Source of the DNA: Candidatus Poribacteria bacterium
Lineage (GTDB): Bacteria > Poribacteria > WGA-4E > WGA-3G
Direction: 5' to 3'
Length of the DNA: 64,000 bases
Assembly (NCBI GenBank): GCA_022828145.1
Contig: JAJEJA010000094.1
Span: 1-64,000 of the forward strand
Part shown: piece by piece, positions 36,328-43,744 of the stretch
How positions within the stretch are numbered: position 1 is the first letter of the stretch
Layout of the letters: each line of letters starts with the position of its first letter
Made by a program: the position numbers and the translations under genes
The notes under the pieces: model-generated
Told to the model about the DNA's origin: nothing
Database searches by the model: none
The model's input: only the letters and a program-made list of their open reading frames with translations

Positions 36328-36686
36328 TGAATATTGTAGCAGACGAAAGTATTAACAGATCAATTGTAACAGAACTGCGGCGTAACGGTCACAACGTTTT
36401 GTACATTGCTGAAGTTGCTCCAACTATTGATGATGCAAAAGTATTGCAATATGCAAACCAAAATAGGTCCTTACTGTTTACAGAAGATAAAGATTTTGGT
36501 GAACTTGTCTTTTGACAAGGTCAGATTAACTTCGGGGTTGTTCTTGTTCGTCTATCAGGTTTATCTCTTCAGGCAAGGGTAAGGAGTATATCGGAAGTAT
36601 TGAAGAATCATGAGAATGACTTACAGAATGCATTTACTGTTATTTCTCCTGGAAGAGTAAGAATTCGTAAGAATCTTCAGATTTAG
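36327..36686 (+). pseudogene. DUF5615 PIN-like protein interrupted by a TGA codon
   Basis: The frame begins MNIVADESINRSIVTELRRNG, with the acidic PIN-like residues (ADES, TEDKDFGEL), and stops at TGA 36516-36518... the same frame then continues QGQINFGVVLVRLSGLSLQARV and on to TAG at 36684-36686, the normal family C-terminus. Relatives usually have Arg or similar between VF and QGQI, so CGA to TGA is a simple explanation. The last sense codon before the stop ends near 36512. No SECIS-like hairpin or Cys neighbour suggests recoding. Probably an inactivated toxin. Confidence 0.8.
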
Positions 36687-36709
36687 GTAGGATACTTACC
36701 ACAACAACT

Positions 36710-37972
36710 ATGCCAGTAAAAGACCAATTACATCAATTCCGTGAGATGCTCAAGCATGTTTTGGAAACAAACACATTCTATAAGAAAAAACTAAACGAAG
36801 TCGGAATTACACATCCAGATAAGATACAGACTCTAACTGACTATCAAGAATTACCCTTCACCACAAAAGATGAATTAAGCGCGGACCAGGTATCTCATCC
36901 ACCTTACGGGACAAATCTCACATTTCCGTTAGAACATTATACTTGTCTACATCAAACATCAGGCACGACAGGAGCCCCCTTAAGATGGTTAGACACAAGG
37001 GAATCTTGGGATTGGTGGGGTAAATGTTGGCGAGACATCTATGATGCAGCAGGCGTTACATCATCAGACAGGATAATGATGGCGTTCTCATTCGGTCCAT
37101 TTATCGGATTCTGGAGTGCTTATCATGGCGCACAGCAGCTTGGGGCACTTACAATCGCAAATGGTGGCTTTTCATCTGAACAGCGTCTACGGGTAATCTT
37201 AAGTAACGATATTACTGTGTTAGTTTGCACGCCTACTTACGCACTCAGGCTGGCAGAAGTCGCCAAACAGATGGGAATCAATCTCAACGAAGAATCCAAT
37301 ATGCGGGTGACGATACACGCAGGTGAACCGGGAGCAAGCATACCAGCAACTAAACAGAGAATTGAAGACAGTTGGGGTGCACGTGCTTATGACCACGCTG
37401 GCGCAACAGAGGTGGGTGCATGGGGTGTCATGTGCAATTCACAAGAAAGTGTCCACTTAAATGAGGATGAATTCTTATGTGAAGTGCTTAATCCTGAAAC
37501 TGGCAAATCGGCTGATGAAGGGGAGTTGGTCATAACCAATTTAGGACGCGTTGGCATGCCCGTTATACGTTATCGTACAGGTGATTATGTTAAACTGAAG
37601 ACGGTTGCCTGTTGTGGAAACAAACATCGTGCGCTTGACGGTGGCGTCATCGGAAGGTTAGACGATGCAATTATTATCAGAGGATTGAACGTATATCCCG
37701 CTACGATTGAAAATATCATCCTTCAGTTTCCCGATGTACAAGAGTTTTCTGTCCGTACTTATAGCACAGAAACGCTTGATGAACTTGAAATCCTTATTGA
37801 AACAACAAATCAGAATCCTTCTGACACTGCGGATGCTGTAGTTTCTGCTATCCGGGACACTTTAGGTTTGCGTGCTATCGTCAAAGTTGTGCCACAAGGT
37901 TCATTGCCGAGATATGAGTTGAAGTCAAAACGATTTACGGATGAACGTCCGACCCAGCAGAAAGCAGACTAA
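36710..37972 (+). CDS. Phenylacetate-CoA ligase-like AMP-forming enzyme
   Basis: The 420-residue protein is a full-length PaaK/coenzyme F390 synthetase-type ANL enzyme. The N-terminal helix set (YKKKLNEVGI, LPFTTKDELSADQ) is normal, the phosphate loop is HQTSGTTGAPLRW, the second core motif is YDHAGATEVGAWG, and RYRTGDYVKL with GRLDDAIIIRGLNVYPATIE forms the hinge to the C-terminal domain. It activates an aryl or similar acid as acyl-AMP and then as thioester. Substrate unknown. Neighbouring radical SAM and halogenase-like genes make a small biosynthetic role imaginable but unproven. Confidence 0.9.
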   Translation: MPVKDQLHQFREMLKHVLETNTFYKKKLNEVGITHPDKIQTLTDYQELPFTTKDELSADQVSHPPYGTNLTFPLEHYTCLHQTSGTTGAPLRWLDTRESWDWWGKCWRDIYDAAGVTSSDRIMMAFSFGPFIGFWSAYHGAQQLGALTIANGGFSSEQRLRVILSNDITVLVCTPTYALRLAEVAKQMGINLNEESNMRVTIHAGEPGASIPATKQRIEDSWGARAYDHAGATEVGAWGVMCNSQESVHLNEDEFLCEVLNPETGKSADEGELVITNLGRVGMPVIRYRTGDYVKLKTVACCGNKHRALDGGVIGRLDDAIIIRGLNVYPATIENIILQFPDVQEFSVRTYSTETLDELEILIETTNQNPSDTADAVVSAIRDTLGLRAIVKVVPQGSLPRYELKSKRFTDERPTQQKAD

Positions 37973-38113
37973 GGTTTCCGTTAATTGAATATCAGATTGG
38001 TTTACCTTGACATTTAAATCCTTGGAGACTATAATTGTCACATAACGAAAAGCAATATCGCGTCTACATTGAAACGACAATTTGACTTACCAACACCGGA
38101 GTTGATGACTAAA

Positions 38114-38311
38114 ATGGCAGACTACGAACTTGACGAAATTCACAGAATTCGTAAAGAAATTTCAGAGCGGTTTAACCATGATGCCGAAAAATTGGGTACT
38201 TACTACCGGGCATTGGATGAAGAATTCCGGAAGGCAGGATATAAATTTGCAGATTTACCACTAAAGAAGCCTGAATCCACTAAATCAAGAGACGAAAAAG
38301 CAGCGGATTGA
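38114..38311 (+). CDS. Small charged protein, first of a tandem pair
   Basis: A 65-residue protein starting MADYELDEIHRIRKEISERF, helical and charged, with a Lys/Pro-rich tail. The ELDEIHRIRKEIS block resembles small antitoxin-like helices found next to toxin genes, though no toxin follows here. The paralogue at 38447 is very similar. ATG 38114 is chosen because it is the one conserved in both copies; longer frames begin at TTG 38069 or ATG 38105. Confidence 0.55.
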   Translation: MADYELDEIHRIRKEISERFNHDAEKLGTYYRALDEEFRKAGYKFADLPLKKPESTKSRDEKAAD

Positions 38312-38446
38312 TCACAAATCTGTAAAATTACAAACATCTTGTAAACTTTAATAAGATTTATCGCATCCGGCAGATAAACCAAGAACTTGGATTATCAACG
38401 CCAGAATTGATAACCCCACTACACTATTTAGGAGTTGACGACTAAA

Positions 38447-38647
38447 ATGACGAACTATGAACTTGATGAAATTCACAGAATTCGGAGGGAGATTTCTGCA
38501 AAGTTTGACCACGATGCTAAGAAACTGGGTGAATACTACCGGAAGTTAGAAAAAGAATATCGGAAGTCTGGCAAATACAAATTCGTGGATCCACCGGATG
38601 AGAAACCAGAAGCTGCAAAAACGGAAGAAGGTAAAGCGGCAGATTAA
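38447..38647 (+). CDS. Small charged protein, second of a tandem pair
   Basis: A 66-residue paralogue of the previous gene (MTNYELDEIHRIRREISAKF). The two share the flanking GGAGTTGA.GACTAAAATG sequence, and the leader of this copy (near 38384-38420) also retains a diverged version of the bases before the first copy. This points to tandem duplication. The function is not known; antitoxin-like is a guess. Confidence 0.55.
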   Translation: MTNYELDEIHRIRREISAKFDHDAKKLGEYYRKLEKEYRKSGKYKFVDPPDEKPEAAKTEEGKAAD

Positions 38648-38655
38648 TAGTTTAT

Positions 38656-38808
38656 TTGGACGAATGTGGTGACCCAATTGCCATTGCCATCATCCCTCAA
38701 TACATCTTCTTATGGCGTAGCAGAACAGATGAAGCATTGAAGAAACAGGTAGAAACACTTACTCAGGAAATCGAAATGCTCAAAAAGCAGCGTATTCAAA
38801 ACCCCTAA
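38656..38808 (+). CDS. Possible short protein or fragment with coiled-coil tail
   Basis: A 50-codon frame from TTG 38656 encodes DECGDPIAIAIIPQYIFLWR then a helical tail (TDEALKKQVETLTQEIEML). No ribosome site is visible, and the start looks like the middle of a protein. It may be the remnant of a longer gene disrupted by the tandem duplication. I do not recognise the family. Confidence 0.3.
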   Translation: MDECGDPIAIAIIPQYIFLWRSRTDEALKKQVETLTQEIEMLKKQRIQNP

Positions 38809-38871
38809 CCTATCATTTTTTTGTTGCCTCCATTCTGTGAAAACAGAGGATGGAGGATGGAACGAATACAG

Positions 38872-40170
38872 ATGAATAATCAAGAAAACTACGATGTCAT
38901 TGTCATCGGTGGGGGACCGGCAGGCAGCACGGCTGCGACACTCATTGCACAAAATGGACAACGGGTTCTGCTTTTGGAACGCGATGCTGAACCGACATTC
39001 AAAATCGGTGAATCGTTAATACCCGCAACTTACTGGACTTTCAAACGACTCGGCATGCTGAACAGACTTAGAAAGAGTCATTTTCCACAGAAGTATAGTG
39101 TCCAGTTTTACTCACGCTCAGGAAAAGCCTCTGCCCCGTTCTATTTCTTTGAAACCAACCCGCATGAAAGTTCTGTGACATGGCAGGTACTGCGAAGCGA
39201 ATTTGACCAGATGCTGTTAGATAACGCATCGGAGAATGGGGTAGATGTTCTCAGAGGTGTTGGTGTCCGCAAAGTGATCTTTGAAGGGAAAAAGGCAATA
39301 GGCGTTGTTATTCAAAATAGAGGTAATTCAGAAATATCAACCCCGGATAAGGACACAGAAAGAGTTTATGGCACAGTGATTGTAGATTCAACAGGTCAAA
39401 GTTCTCTCATTGGTAGACAGTTGAAACTAAACAGTGTGGAACCGAACCTGAAGAAAGCATCGCTATTTACACATTATGAAGGTGGACATCGGGACAGCGG
39501 TATTGACGAGGGTGCCACACTCATCTTGCATACAGAAGAGAAGGATTCTTGGTTCTGGTCCATCCCGCTTCCTTACAATCGCACCAGCGTAGGTGTTGTT
39601 GGTGAGTTAGATTACCTGCTTCAAAATAGAAGAGATTCCGACGGTAAACTCAATGCTCAGAAAATATTTGATGAAGAATTGGACAGATGTCAGCCTCTAA
39701 AGCAAAGACTTGAGGGGGCAAAACAGTTGTTTCCTATACAGACGACTAAAGATTTCTCTTACCGTGCAAGTAAAATTGCAGGAGAGCATTGGGTATTGAT
39801 CGGTGATGCGTTCGGTTTCTTAGATCCGGTTTATTCCACAGGTCTCTTTTTAGCACTGAAATCTGGCGAGATGGCTGCGGATACCATAATTGAAGCATTT
39901 CGCGATAATGACTTTTCGGAGATCAAACTCGGAGAATTCGGTCAGAAGTTTGTTGATGGAATGGAGGCTTTCCGTAAACTTGTCTACGCATTTTATACGA
40001 AGGATTTTAGTTTTGCCCGTTTTCTGTCCGATTATCCGGAACATTTAGGTGGAATCGTTGATATATTGAGTGGAGATGTTTATCGCAGAGATGTAACGCA
40101 TATCTTCCCTGATATGTCTAAAATGTGTTATTTTCCACCAGAAGTTCCACTTGACGCCGCAAGGCAATAA
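38872..40170 (+). CDS. FAD-dependent oxidoreductase resembling flavin-dependent halogenases
   Basis: From ATG 38872 the 432 residues open with the FAD-binding GGGPAG (13-18) and GESLIPATYW. DSWFWSIPLPYN holds WFWSIP at 227-232, matching the WxWxIP motif of flavin-dependent halogenases, and K74 in FPQKY lies near the place of the catalytic lysine in phenolic halogenases of the CmlS type. IGDAFGFLDPVYSTGLFLAL is the second FAD motif. Related geranylgeranyl reductase-like proteins share the fold and sometimes the motif, so halogenation is a hypothesis. The frame is open upstream to TTG 38821. Confidence 0.78.
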   Translation: MNNQENYDVIVIGGGPAGSTAATLIAQNGQRVLLLERDAEPTFKIGESLIPATYWTFKRLGMLNRLRKSHFPQKYSVQFYSRSGKASAPFYFFETNPHESSVTWQVLRSEFDQMLLDNASENGVDVLRGVGVRKVIFEGKKAIGVVIQNRGNSEISTPDKDTERVYGTVIVDSTGQSSLIGRQLKLNSVEPNLKKASLFTHYEGGHRDSGIDEGATLILHTEEKDSWFWSIPLPYNRTSVGVVGELDYLLQNRRDSDGKLNAQKIFDEELDRCQPLKQRLEGAKQLFPIQTTKDFSYRASKIAGEHWVLIGDAFGFLDPVYSTGLFLALKSGEMAADTIIEAFRDNDFSEIKLGEFGQKFVDGMEAFRKLVYAFYTKDFSFARFLSDYPEHLGGIVDILSGDVYRRDVTHIFPDMSKMCYFPPEVPLDAARQ

Positions 40171-40206
40171 CAGAATAACCTAATTACATTACTTTTGGAG
40201 AAAACT

Positions 40207-41247
40207 ATGAAAGTTATAACCACTTATTTCACGATTTTCTGTCTTGTTTTTGCTTTATGTTTCACAATTGGGTGTGACAATAAAGATAAACAATCTACAG
40301 AAAATGAAGCAAGCGAAACGGACGAAAAGAAGACTAACACAGTTTTCATAAACATTGGCACTGCATCCGGCGGGGGTGCTTTTGTCCAAGTCGGATCAGC
40401 GATAGCAGGTGTTGTTGAGAAGAACATTGAAGGTTTAGATGAAGGTGTAGAATGGAAAGTTACAGCAGAATCTACTAAAGGCACACAAGAGAATATACGC
40501 AGACTTGTTAGCGATGATGGTAATTTAGAGTTTGCGCTTGCAAATGCTGCGATTTCCTATTTTGCTGTTCAGGGAGAAGGGGATTGGAAAAAAGTTCACC
40601 CGATACGGGCTGTTATGACACTGGCACCCAACATAGGTCTGTTTGTAACAACGAAAGCTTCGGGTATCAAGTCAATAGCAGATTTGAAAGGAAAACGGGT
40701 CGTGGTTGGTCCCGCAGGTGCAGGCTTTGAATACTTTTTAGAACCTGTATTAGGAGAACATGGTGTTACCTATAATGATTTCTCACCGCTCAATGCACCA
40801 TACTTTGATGCAGCAGATATGTTAACAAACGGTTCTGCAGATGCAGCGTTTATGGGGGGAGCCCACCCTATACCTGCTGTTACACAAACATCAGCTACAC
40901 TGGATATCTTTTTTATACCTTTTGAGCCAGCATCGATAGATAAATTGGTCGAGCAGTATCCTTTTTTCGACAAAAGAACTGTTTCTGCTGAGGAATATGA
41001 AAAGATTCTCACCGAACCTTTTGATTCTCTGAATGTCGGATCAATGCACCTAATTACTGCAGAGTCGGTAGATGAAGAGACTGTGTACAATTTTACGAAA
41101 ACGGTGTATAACAACCGGGCGGAGGTCGTCAAAGCACATAAAGCGGGAAGAGCAATCAATGAGAAGAATGTTGTGATCAATGTCGGCACACCTTTCCATC
41201 CTGGCGCTATCCGCTTCTATAAAGAAATAGGGATTTGGATAGAATAG
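40207..41247 (+). CDS. TAXI family TRAP transporter solute-binding lipoprotein
   Basis: The 346-residue protein begins with a lipoprotein signal ending in FTIGC (Cys23), then the TAXI family start FINIGTASGGGAFVQVGSAIAGVVEK. LKGKRVVVGPAGAGFEYFLEPVL and DAAFMGGAHPIPAV are further family blocks. TAXI proteins deliver small solutes such as dicarboxylates or amino acids to a TRAP permease. No permease gene is present here. TTGGAG precedes the ATG. A strand-matched promoter and STAS gene follow after about 90 bases. Confidence 0.88.
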   Translation: MKVITTYFTIFCLVFALCFTIGCDNKDKQSTENEASETDEKKTNTVFINIGTASGGGAFVQVGSAIAGVVEKNIEGLDEGVEWKVTAESTKGTQENIRRLVSDDGNLEFALANAAISYFAVQGEGDWKKVHPIRAVMTLAPNIGLFVTTKASGIKSIADLKGKRVVVGPAGAGFEYFLEPVLGEHGVTYNDFSPLNAPYFDAADMLTNGSADAAFMGGAHPIPAVTQTSATLDIFFIPFEPASIDKLVEQYPFFDKRTVSAEEYEKILTEPFDSLNVGSMHLITAESVDEETVYNFTKTVYNNRAEVVKAHKAGRAINEKNVVINVGTPFHPGAIRFYKEIGIWIE

Positions 41248-41272
41248 TGAACTAACACATCCTTTAAATTGC

Positions 41273-41301
41273 TTGATTTTTTCCTGCATCTAAACTACAA
41301 T
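41273..41301 (+). promoter_or_regulatory. Promoter of the STAS-HATPase gene pair
   Basis: TTGATT at 41273-41278, 17 bases, TACAAT at 41296-41301. AGGAAGG at 41322-41328 and ATG 41337 follow. Confidence 0.5.
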
Positions 41302-41336
41302 GTAAAAACCGATTTTAATGTAGGAAGGTGATTTTT

Positions 41337-41684
41337 ATGACCGGAACCGAATTTATGACCCTTCGAGAAAATGAGGATGTCAAAATCGTTGATGTAAAGG
41401 CTGATTTGAGCAGCTACGCTGCCACAGATTTGCGGAAGGTTTTGGAGAAGCTACTAAACGAAAAAGTGGATAAGGTTGTTGTAAATTTTAGTGAAGTGAA
41501 CCATATCAACAGCACTGCAGTAGGCACTTTAGTCGGAATCGCGAAACGATTACGGCAAAACGATGGCGACCTAAAACTTTGCAACTTAGCATCAACACTT
41601 ACCCGAACATTTAATCTCATAGGGGCATCCAGCGTCGTTGAAATATATGAATCTGAAAAAAGCGCAATAGCAGCTTTCCAATAG
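41337..41684 (+). CDS. STAS-domain anti-sigma factor antagonist-like protein
   Basis: A 115-residue single STAS domain. Antagonists of this type (SpoIIAA/RsbV) free a target by binding a kinase unless phosphorylated on a Ser in a DSSG-like motif. Here that site reads HINSTAVGTL, a less usual form. The start ATG 41337 is chosen over GTG 41328, which lies inside the ribosome site. The gene is 29 bases before an RsbW-like kinase gene, so the two likely form a switch. Confidence 0.88.
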   Translation: MTGTEFMTLRENEDVKIVDVKADLSSYAATDLRKVLEKLLNEKVDKVVVNFSEVNHINSTAVGTLVGIAKRLRQNDGDLKLCNLASTLTRTFNLIGASSVVEIYESEKSAIAAFQ

Positions 41685-41713
41685 ATAAGAAAAGAAAAGA
41701 GTGGTATCAGTCT

Positions 41714-42160
41714 ATGGAGAAAGACTATATTGAGTTGAAAGTACCGAGCAATGTGTATTACCTTGAATCGGTCCGTGCATTTATCGGAAAACTGTCTGAA
41801 ACGCTCAGATTTTCAAAGAAACGTATCGCAGATATTCAACTCGCCGTTGACGAAATATGCAGCAATGCTGTCTATCACGGTTCCACGTGTATTTCAAGTG
41901 GAATCCTGATGCAAGTGTATGTAAACACCCAAAAACTTAAAATTGTCGTTAGAGATAAAGGTAAAGCGGACACACGTGAATGGTTAACACCTAAGAGATT
42001 AGAAGAAATACAAGCGCGACGCTCACCTACAGGGGAGAGTGGACACGGTTTATACCTTATTAAATGTCTCGCTGATGAACATAACCTAAAGCAGAATAAC
42101 GTCGGTGGGACTGACGTGACAGCAATTTTCTATCGGAAAGAACGGACAAACGAAGATTAA
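41714..42160 (+). CDS. RsbW-like serine kinase/ATP-binding protein
   Basis: The 148 residues form a GHKL ATPase domain: the N-box is IQLAVDEICSNAVYHG and the G-box region GESGHGLYLIKCLAD. RsbW/SpoIIAB-type proteins bind and phosphorylate STAS antagonists and hold a sigma factor or other partner in check. No sigma factor gene is adjacent. The stop codon overlaps the stop of the opposite-strand phosphatase gene in a shared TTAA. Confidence 0.9.
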   Translation: MEKDYIELKVPSNVYYLESVRAFIGKLSETLRFSKKRIADIQLAVDEICSNAVYHGSTCISSGILMQVYVNTQKLKIVVRDKGKADTREWLTPKRLEEIQARRSPTGESGHGLYLIKCLADEHNLKQNNVGGTDVTAIFYRKERTNED

Positions 42161-43317
42161 CCTTGAATTGCAATGATCGTTAAGTCATCCTCATTCGGAT
42201 GGCCATTCGTAAAGTCAGTAATTGTATCAGATACTTGCCGGATAAGATCTTCGGGTGTTTTAACGTTACAATTCGCGATTGTGTTTTGTAGTTGTTCCAC
42301 CGTAAATTGCTCTCCATGCGGGTTCTTAACCTCATAAGCACCATCTGTATAAAGAAATGTCCTGCTTAACGCATTAAACGGGTAAATGCAATTCTCATAA
42401 ACAGATTCACGGCTAATACCTAAACCGTTTCCAGTATGTTGATGTGTAATGAGTTCACAGTCGGATTGTGGTGTGTGTTGCAAGAAAGGCAATGGATGTC
42501 CAGCGTTGGCACAGATGAGTTGTTCTTTTTTTTGATCAAAAACACCACAGAAGGCGGTGGCGAACATATACAGATGCGAACTGATTATATTGTTGAAGCG
42601 CGTGTTGAGGATATGTAGTAGATGCGCAGGATCATCGCTGAACTTATCTCTATGTTCCGCTACAACAGTTTTGATAAAGACAGTGACAAGTGCTGCAGAG
42701 GCACCGTGTCCCATTACATCAGAAATTAATACACCTAACCTGTTTTCGTTTATTTCCCACAGATCAAAAAAATCTCCACCAATTTCAAGAGCTGGCGAAC
42801 AGTGTGACGCGATGTTAAATCCTGCGATTTCTTGTGAACCGTCCTGGGGTATCAGGATATCTTGCACAGTTCGCGCCATTTGCAGTTCTGCTGCTAAACG
42901 TTCATTATGTTGTTCAAGTCTGTCGTGATAGAGTTTTATTCGTAAGAGCGATTTAATCCTCGCCATTACCTCAAAACTATTGAAAGGTTTCTCAATAAAG
43001 TCGTCCGCTCCTGCTTCAACTGCTTTAATTCTATTTTCGTGTGTATCGCGTAGTGCGGTAATCATGATAATAGGAATAAACTCTGTTTTTTTATCTGCCC
43101 GAACTCTTTTTACGACCTCAAATCCATCTACCTTTGGCATATTGATATCTAACAGAATAAGGTCTGGCGGTTTATCTGCTATAATCTCTAATGCATCCGC
43201 CCCATCACCAGCGGTTAGTACGGTATATCCGCGAGCTTCAAGTTGTATCTGAAGGATTCTGACGTTGCGAGGTTCATCATCAACAACAAGTATTGTTGCT
43301 GTCTCTTCAACCATCAT
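42157..43317 (-). CDS. Response regulator with SpoIIE/PP2C phosphatase output (RsbU-like)
   Basis: The 386 residues have an N-terminal receiver (DDE at 13-15, phospho-acceptor Asp57 in LILLDINMPK, Lys in IEKPF), a linker helix, and a SpoIIE-type PP2C domain (GGDFFDLWEI, LISDVMGHGASAALV, YTDGAYEVKN, EDDLTIIAIQG). Phosphorylation would turn on dephosphorylation of STAS proteins. It overlaps the upstream receiver gene by 11 bases and ends the operon starting at 47571. The converging genes on the other strand encode the likely antagonist and kinase. Confidence 0.93.
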   Translation of the reverse strand: MMVEETATILVVDDEPRNVRILQIQLEARGYTVLTAGDGADALEIIADKPPDLILLDINMPKVDGFEVVKRVRADKKTEFIPIIMITALRDTHENRIKAVEAGADDFIEKPFNSFEVMARIKSLLRIKLYHDRLEQHNERLAAELQMARTVQDILIPQDGSQEIAGFNIASHCSPALEIGGDFFDLWEINENRLGVLISDVMGHGASAALVTVFIKTVVAEHRDKFSDDPAHLLHILNTRFNNIISSHLYMFATAFCGVFDQKKEQLICANAGHPLPFLQHTPQSDCELITHQHTGNGLGISRESVYENCIYPFNALSRTFLYTDGAYEVKNPHGEQFTVEQLQNTIANCNVKTPEDLIRQVSDTITDFTNGHPNEDDLTIIAIQG

Positions 43318-43702
43318 TTATGTGTCCTTTAAGATGATGTGCAACGCGTTCTAAGAGAAAACGGGTATCAATCGGTTTGCTAAGGTAATCATCGCAACCC
43401 GCCTTGAGCAGTCGTTCACGGTCGCCAGACATTGCTGCTGCGGTTAATGCGATTATCGGAATTTCGGACCAATTCGGGTCGGTTTTTATCTGTCGTGTCA
43501 GATCCTCACCGCTTGTTCCCGGAAGCGCGATATCCATTAGAATGAGTGCGGGGTTGGTGGTTTTTAAACAGAACAGTGCTTCTGTAGCGTCAGATGCTTC
43601 AATCACCTTATATCCTTTAGATTGCAGGACGATGCGTACAACCTTTCGGTTCAACGCCTGGTCCTCTATAACTAAGATCGGTATTGACTCATCTTTGCTC
43701 AA
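43307..43702 (-). CDS. Single-domain response regulator
   Basis: A 131-residue stand-alone receiver of the CheY type: acidic pair (VIEDQ), phospho-acceptor Asp57 in LILMDIALPG, Thr/Ser in ALTAAAM and Lys in YLSKPID. It has no output domain and probably passes phosphate or contacts other proteins in this signalling operon. It lies between the histidine kinase and the RsbU-like gene. Confidence 0.93.
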   Translation of the reverse strand: MSKDESIPILVIEDQALNRKVVRIVLQSKGYKVIEASDATEALFCLKTTNPALILMDIALPGTSGEDLTRQIKTDPNWSEIPIIALTAAAMSGDRERLLKAGCDDYLSKPIDTRFLLERVAHHLKGHINDG

Positions 43703-43744
43703 TTCATCACCATTATAGCAACAAGCCCCTATAACAACAAACTT

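Noticed and set aside
36516..36518. TGA in the DUF5615 gene as a possible selenocysteine codon
   Set aside because: The site normally holds a non-Cys residue, there is no adjacent Cys and no SECIS-like hairpin after it; a nonsense mutation is simpler.
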